Assembly: GCA_947461335.1 (NCBI GenBank)
Contig: CANHLB010000054.1
Location: forward strand, 1 to 9,107
Direction: 5' to 3'
DNA from: Burkholderiaceae bacterium
Lineage (GTDB): Bacteria; Pseudomonadota; Gammaproteobacteria; Burkholderiales; Burkholderiaceae
Length of the DNA stretch: 9,107 nucleotides
Of the stretch, positions 6,074-9,107 are shown piece after piece (positions within the stretch are counted from its first letter, which is position 1; every line of letters begins with the position of its first letter). The position numbers were made by a program, and so were the translations under genes. Below the pieces are notes generated by a model that saw nothing but the letters and a program-made list of their open reading frames with translations, did not search any database and was not told the origin of the DNA.

Positions 6074-7288
6074 TTAAAGCCCTGGATTGGCTCGAATATT
6101 TTTTACCATCGCATTAGTCACATTAGCTGATGCAGAGTTGCCCCAGCTCGTTCTAACGTAATTGGCGATTTCTACGATTTCTTCATCAGTCAATCTAGAG
6201 GCAAATGAAGGCATCATAATGTAACCATCCCTTGCAGTTATTCCTCGAATAATGACTTTGATAATGTTTGAAGCATTCGGAGCCATCACTACTGGATTGC
6301 CTGCAAGAGGAGGAATCACTCCTTTGATTCCTCTGCCAGATGATTGATGACAACCGCTACAGTTAGCAACATAAAGACTTAAACCATCTATTTTTGTTGT
6401 GTCTACTTTCTTCTCTCTACCATGCAGACTTGAGTTTGCCGGAATGGTCTTAAGATAGGTTGCCATTGCCAATAAATCAGACTCACTTAAGTGCCGGGTA
6501 CTATTGTGAACGACTTGCTCCATCGGTCCCAGCGCACTAGTTTTACCAGGATATTTTCCATTTTTTAAGTAATTAGCAATATCTTCTGTAGACCATTTAC
6601 CTAGACCTGTAGTCAAATTAGAGGAGAGGTTTAGTGCATACCAGTTATCAATTACTGCGCCAGTAAATGCTTTAGAAGGCTCAATAGCCCCCATTAGATT
6701 TCGGGGGGAATGGCATTCACTGCAGTGCTCTAAGCCCTCCACTAAATAAGCGCCACGATTCCAGGCAGCAGATTGGGTAGGGTCTGGCTTAAAAAAGCCT
6801 GGAGTAAAAAAGAGTTCGCGCCAAACCATCATAGAACTACGAATATTGAATGGGAAATATAGCTGATTGACCTTGACTGCATTTGAAACTGGCTTGAGTG
6901 TTCTTAAGTAATCATAAATGGCATCAACATCTTCACGGCTTACTTTTGTATAGGAGGTAAAAGGCATTGCAGGATAAAGATCTTGATCTTTTTTATTGAT
7001 ACCATCATGAAGAGCTCTAAAAAAATCATCTTTATTCCAAGAGCCAATGCCTGTTTCCTTATCAGGAGTGATATTAGGAGTTACCAAAAATCCAAATGGC
7101 GTTTTCATCTTTAGACCACCAGCAAAAGGTGTACCCCCAGGGGCTGTATGGCAAGAGATGCAATCACCAGCAGTTGCTAAATATTTTCCGCGTTGAATAG
7201 AATCTTCTGCTTTTGCAAGCAAAGGCAGCATCGCCAGAAAAGAAAAAATAGATACTAGAAATAAATACGTCTTTGGATGGTTTTTCAT
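6074..7288 (-). CDS. Exported triheme cytochrome c, dehydrogenase-subunit type
   Basis: This periplasmic multiheme cytochrome resembles the cytochrome c subunits that pass electrons from membrane-linked alcohol, aldehyde, gluconate or nicotinate-type dehydrogenases to the respiratory chain. It has a signal peptide (MKNHPKTYLFL to LLAKA). Three c-heme motifs follow: CISCH, CSECH and CSGCH (residues 46-50, 192-196 and 313-317, counted from an alternative ATG at 7297). Candidate distal Met ligands are in YPAMPF, GPMEQVV and YIMMPSF. The spacing and the sequences GGLKMKTPFGF, NITPDKETGIGSW and GAYLVEGLEHCSECHSPRN are typical of this three-heme family. ATG 7288 is preferred because it starts right at the basic part of the signal; neither ATG has a clear ribosome site. 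No catalytic flavin, quinoprotein or molybdenum subunit is present in the window, so its electron donor is unknown. It sits between a Cys-rich mini-protein and a CBS protein. Confidence 0.88.
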   Translation of the reverse strand: MKNHPKTYLFLVSIFSFLAMLPLLAKAEDSIQRGKYLATAGDCISCHTAPGGTPFAGGLKMKTPFGFLVTPNITPDKETGIGSWNKDDFFRALHDGINKKDQDLYPAMPFTSYTKVSREDVDAIYDYLRTLKPVSNAVKVNQLYFPFNIRSSMMVWRELFFTPGFFKPDPTQSAAWNRGAYLVEGLEHCSECHSPRNLMGAIEPSKAFTGAVIDNWYALNLSSNLTTGLGKWSTEDIANYLKNGKYPGKTSALGPMEQVVHNSTRHLSESDLLAMATYLKTIPANSSLHGREKKVDTTKIDGLSLYVANCSGCHQSSGRGIKGVIPPLAGNPVVMAPNASNIIKVIIRGITARDGYIMMPSFASRLTDEEIVEIANYVRTSWGNSASANVTNAMVKNIRANPGL

Positions 7289-7297
7289 GGCTATCAT

Positions 7298-7329
7298 TTG
7301 ATGATCAATATTGATGCTGTTGCTTGATG
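7298..7329 (-). repeat. Three TTGATG repeats at 13-bp period upstream of the cytochrome gene
   Basis: TTGATG (CATCAA on the coding strand) begins at 7298, 7311 and 7324, an exact 13-bp period. The first copy also forms TTGATGATCAA (7298-7308), and ATCAATATTGAT (7304-7315) is a perfect palindrome overlapping two copies. The array ends at the cytochrome start region, so it could be an operator affecting initiation. It could also be chance in AT-rich DNA. Confidence 0.4.
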
Positions 7330-7347
7330 GATTGAATAATTACTATC

Positions 7348-7539
7348 TTAAGGTAAATCCTTGGGATTGGGCTTGCTTAGCTCAAAATCTTTTTCCAATT
7401 GCTTAACATTTCCTTTAGTAGCAAGCAAACTGGGAGCAACCATTTTCTCGCCATTCCAAACTTGCCCACACCAGCACTCACCAGCATCATTAATGATGCA
7501 AACTCCAGATCCACAACAACGCTTATCAGGTGCTTTCAT
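7348..7539 (-). CDS. Cys-rich 63-aa protein, possible metal-binding
   Basis: This small protein starts with a very strong ribosome site (GGGAGGT just before ATG 7539). Its first 25 residues hold five cysteines in the order CC (8-9), C13, C21 and C23, within RCCGSGVC and ECWCGQVW. The C-W-C element recalls the Cys-rich CWC family, and CCGSG recalls oxidoreductase-like N-terminal domains; neither match is complete. The remainder is a charged tail (KQLEKDFELSKPNPKDLP) without cysteines. There is no signal peptide, so it should be cytoplasmic. It could bind zinc or iron. It is 59 bp upstream of the cytochrome c gene on the same strand and may share its transcript. Function is not recognised; it is judged real because of the ribosome site and Cys pattern. 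Confidence 0.6.
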   Translation of the reverse strand: MKAPDKRCCGSGVCIINDAGECWCGQVWNGEKMVAPSLLATKGNVKQLEKDFELSKPNPKDLP

Positions 7540-7556
7540 AGACCTCCCTTTGTGTA

Positions 7557-7576
7557 CTCATTAAAAATGTAATGAG
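7557..7576 (-). repeat. Perfect inverted repeat in the leader of the Cys-rich gene
   Basis: CTCATTA and TAATGAG (7-bp arms, 6-nt loop) sit about 10 nt upstream of the Shine-Dalgarno of the 63-aa gene. It may be an operator or an mRNA hairpin. The arms are AT-rich and there is no U-tract, so a terminator is unlikely. Confidence 0.35.
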
Positions 7577-7671
7577 CAAAATTGATACAAGAAATACAAA
7601 CTATTAATAAATAGAAATTAAGACTATTCTAGAGTTTTTATGAAATTAGTGCTTACACATTAGTAAATAAT

Positions 7672-7690
7672 AAAGGTCCACTAAGCCTTT
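7672..7690 (-). terminator. Weak hairpin after the 250-aa gene
   Basis: On the minus strand AAAGG and CCTTT pair across 9 nt, followed by a T-rich run (ATTATTT), 22 nt downstream of the TAG at 7713. The stem is only 5 bp, so this is at best a weak Rho-independent terminator. The remaining gap to 7577 shows no other structure. Confidence 0.3.
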
Positions 7691-7712
7691 GGATTTGAGT
7701 AATCAATTCGCT

Positions 7713-8465
7713 CTATTTCACCAAAGAGTTCAGCCAAAGATCATCTATTTCTCTGAGCTTAATGGGATCAAATTCATTTAAAACTTCCCAGTAGCGCCCT
7801 GTGGGAGCCATATATGAATATGTCTCTTCTTTATCCAGCGCTTTGTTTACTAAATTCTTATCTAAACGGGAGGTCAAGCTACTGGATAAGCTTGATAGGC
7901 TTTTATCCAAGAGCTGAGTCAACGAGGATCTTGAGAACATCAGTCTGGACTCAGGTAATTCAGATAAATTCACAACATCACATTGATTCATTTGGGCAAT
8001 GGCCATCAAACGCACTGACTTAGCTTCTAGGGACTGTAGAGTAATATCTGCCCGCAGAGGATCTGCAGCACCATTTCCATAGAAGTGACTTTGGTCAGCC
8101 GCTTCCTTTGGGTAAACCATGTCACAGCCAAGGTATGCGATGACATCTGGTTTAAGAAAGCCTAGTGCCCAATAGCCAGCCGTAAATGCCATGGTGCCGC
8201 CAGCATATACAAATCCACCGAAATGATTTTGCTCTGGCACAAATTCTTTAGCAGTAATTACTTTCTTGTTAGCAAGAATCTGGGGGGATGGGAGACGGTC
8301 AGGTGGAAAATCTTCGGGATAAATTAAATAATCCCAATCTTCCGTTAATTGCCATGCATTGTTAATCACGACGCAAGAGGTAAACGCTGAAAGATCCCAG
8401 TCCTTTACTCTGACTGCATCTGGTGCGCTTCCTACTATCAAGACAATGTTCAATCGATGATCCAT
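7713..8465 (-). CDS. Rossmann-like protein of unknown function, DUF115/glycosyltransferase-like
   Basis: This 250-aa protein begins with a Rossmann-type strand and loop (IVLIVGSAPDAV, 7-18). It then has VVINNAW (32-38), DYLIYPEDF (45-53), a glycine-rich AGGTMAFTAGYWAL (88-101) and DVIAYLGCDMVYP (107-119) leading to SHFYGNG (126-132). The order G-S-x-P, then INNA, then a helix after GG, then GCDMVY and H-F-Y recalls DUF115/MptE-like proteins and bacterial family 42 glycosyltransferases. I cannot assign either. Residues 181-211 form a Ser/Leu-rich helix with an imperfect repeat (SLTQLLDKSL and SLTSRLDKNL, 15 residues apart). It has no signal or membrane segment. ATG 8465 has AAGGG about 8 nt upstream. 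It follows the PAS gene by 40 bp on the same strand and may share its transcript. Confidence 0.7.
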   Translation of the reverse strand: MDHRLNIVLIVGSAPDAVRVKDWDLSAFTSCVVINNAWQLTEDWDYLIYPEDFPPDRLPSPQILANKKVITAKEFVPEQNHFGGFVYAGGTMAFTAGYWALGFLKPDVIAYLGCDMVYPKEAADQSHFYGNGAADPLRADITLQSLEAKSVRLMAIAQMNQCDVVNLSELPESRLMFSRSSLTQLLDKSLSSLSSSLTSRLDKNLVNKALDKEETYSYMAPTGRYWEVLNEFDPIKLREIDDLWLNSLVK

Positions 8466-8505
8466 GCAAACTACCCTTATTTTCAGCTTTTGTTATAGCA
8501 AAAAA

Positions 8506-8940
8506 TCATGACATTGAATGATTCTTTTCGTATGCTGCTAGCTTTTCTTTTAACTTACGTTCCTCTTGGAATCGCTCTGTTTCATCGCGAATAATGGCTG
8601 CAATCGCCATTGGCTCACCCCGTTCATCAAAAATCAGGGTAACTGAAAAGGCAATGGAAATAGATCTACCATCCTGATGAATTGCTGGCACTCGCAGCAA
8701 AGTATGCCCATACTTGGTTTTACCTGTTTCCATCGTATGAAAGTAGCCCTTAGAATGGCGCTCTCTAAAACGCTCAGGCGTAATGATGCTAAGCGTCTTT
8801 CCTAAAGCTTCATCTTGGCTATAACCAAAGATACGCTGGGCAGAGGCATTCCAAAACAAGATATTCTCATCTCGATCGGAAATAATCACCGCCTCACCAA
8901 TATGGCTAACGAGTGCTTTGAAATCGATTAGTCCTAACAT
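8506..8940 (-). CDS. Single-domain PAS sensor protein
   Basis: The 144-aa product is almost entirely one PAS domain. It has HIGEAVIISDRDENILFWNASAQRIFGYSQDEALGK-type sequence over 13-48 (the N-terminal cap and GYS helix), a P-E-R-F-R-E-R-H connector (55-62), and the C-terminal strands AIHQDGRSISIAFSV and MAIAAIIRDETERF. A charged helix (EERKLKEKLAAYEKN, 126-140) follows that could dimerise or join an output domain. There is no kinase, GGDEF, HTH or receiver domain, so it must act on a partner. The cofactor cannot be told from sequence. ATG 8940 was chosen over a longer frame from GTG 9096, because the extension reads through a strong terminator at 9008-8983 and looks non-coding. Upstream of the ATG there is only a weak GGA. 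Confidence 0.8.
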   Translation of the reverse strand: MLGLIDFKALVSHIGEAVIISDRDENILFWNASAQRIFGYSQDEALGKTLSIITPERFRERHSKGYFHTMETGKTKYGHTLLRVPAIHQDGRSISIAFSVTLIFDERGEPMAIAAIIRDETERFQEERKLKEKLAAYEKNHSMS

Positions 8941-8982
8941 TGGAGAGTTTCCACTTTTAAAGAGTTGCCTTAAGAATACTCC

Positions 8983-9008
8983 AATAAAAAACCACCCAAA
9001 GGTGGTTT
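8983..9008 (-). terminator. Rho-independent terminator
   Basis: Read on the minus strand, AAACCACC pairs perfectly with GGTGGTTT (8-bp stem, TTTG loop) and is followed by a T run (TTTATT). It lies 37 nt beyond the stop codon at 9045 of an upstream minus-strand frame and 43 nt before the PAS gene ATG. That separates the two transcription units. Confidence 0.8.
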
Positions 9009-9044
9009 GCTGATCGGCAATCCAGCAAGCCCAAAGTCCGATTG

Positions 9045-9107
9045 CTAAATTCGACCTATTAATAGATGGGTACGAATTTCTCCAAGACCTTTGCACTCCA
9101 TCAATCC
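9045..9107 (-). CDS. C-terminal end of an upstream gene, possibly a RelE/HigB-like toxin remnant
   Basis: The last 20 codons before a TAG at 9047-9045 read GLMECKGLGEIRTHLLIGRI. The stretch KGLGEIRTHLLIGRI resembles the central core of phage-derived Gp49-like/HigB toxins (family pattern GLWEIRT-x-L-x-x-GRIARV). Those toxins normally continue with a further strand and a KKT motif, which are absent here, so the frame would be a truncated remnant. The terminator directly downstream supports a gene ending here. The evidence is short and the gene is cut by the window edge. Confidence 0.3.
   Translation of the reverse strand, partial: GLMECKGLGEIRTHLLIGRI

Noticed and set aside
7298..7308. TTGATGATCAA as a third FNR box
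   Set aside because: The half-sites are separated by 1 bp where the FNR family needs 4.
8941..9096. N-terminal extension of the PAS protein to GTG 9096
   Set aside because: The extension is encoded by a perfect terminator hairpin and T-run and has no domain character; the PAS fold is complete from 8940.
1..9107. tRNA, rRNA, CRISPR array or insertion sequence
   Set aside because: No cloverleaf, no regularly spaced long repeats, and no transposase frame or terminal inverted repeats were seen on reading both strands.

Overview
The window looks like a chromosomal piece of a betaproteobacterium of the Burkholderiales. The AT-rich base composition, the Bug-type tricarboxylate-binding protein and the protein styles fit a small freshwater genus such as Polynucleobacter, but that placement is an inference from protein character only. 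The content points to a facultative nitrogen-oxide respirer or detoxifier.

Layout. At 1-318 (minus) is the 5' part of a periplasmic solute-binding protein. A 301-bp regulatory gap (319-619) holds its probable promoter, a perfect FNR/DNR-type box reading rightwards, and an 18-codon leader ORF. A nitronate monooxygenase-like flavoprotein follows (620-1822, plus). A second perfect FNR/DNR box then precedes a tight plus-strand cluster at 1979-5512: a copper nitrite reductase fused to a cytochrome c domain (NirK type, probable lipoprotein), a small exported CxxC protein with a ferredoxin-like (HMA-like) pattern, NnrS, and a four-helix His-bearing membrane protein resembling the CopD class. The two FNR boxes are followed at almost the same distance (56 and 57 bp, start to start) by an identical 13-bp element, so the monooxygenase and the nitrite-reductase cluster probably form one regulon.

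From 5565 onward everything lies on the minus strand. A Cys-rich mini-protein (7539-7348), an exported triheme cytochrome c of the alcohol/aldehyde dehydrogenase subunit type (7288-6074) and a two-CBS-domain protein (6038-5565) could form one transcript. Upstream of the cytochrome start are three TTGATG repeats at an exact 13-bp period. Further right come a 250-aa Rossmann-like protein of unknown function (8465-7713) preceded by a single-domain PAS sensor (8940-8506). A clear Rho-independent terminator (9008-8983) ends an unseen upstream gene, whose last codons (9107-9045) resemble the core of RelE/HigB-type toxins.

How they work together (inference). Under low oxygen or NO, an FNR/DNR-type regulator would switch on NirK (nitrite to NO), a candidate copper-handling partner, the NO-related membrane protein NnrS, and a flavoprotein that could remove toxic nitronates. 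No nitric oxide reductase is visible in the window. The triheme cytochrome on the opposite strand lacks its usual dehydrogenase partner here.
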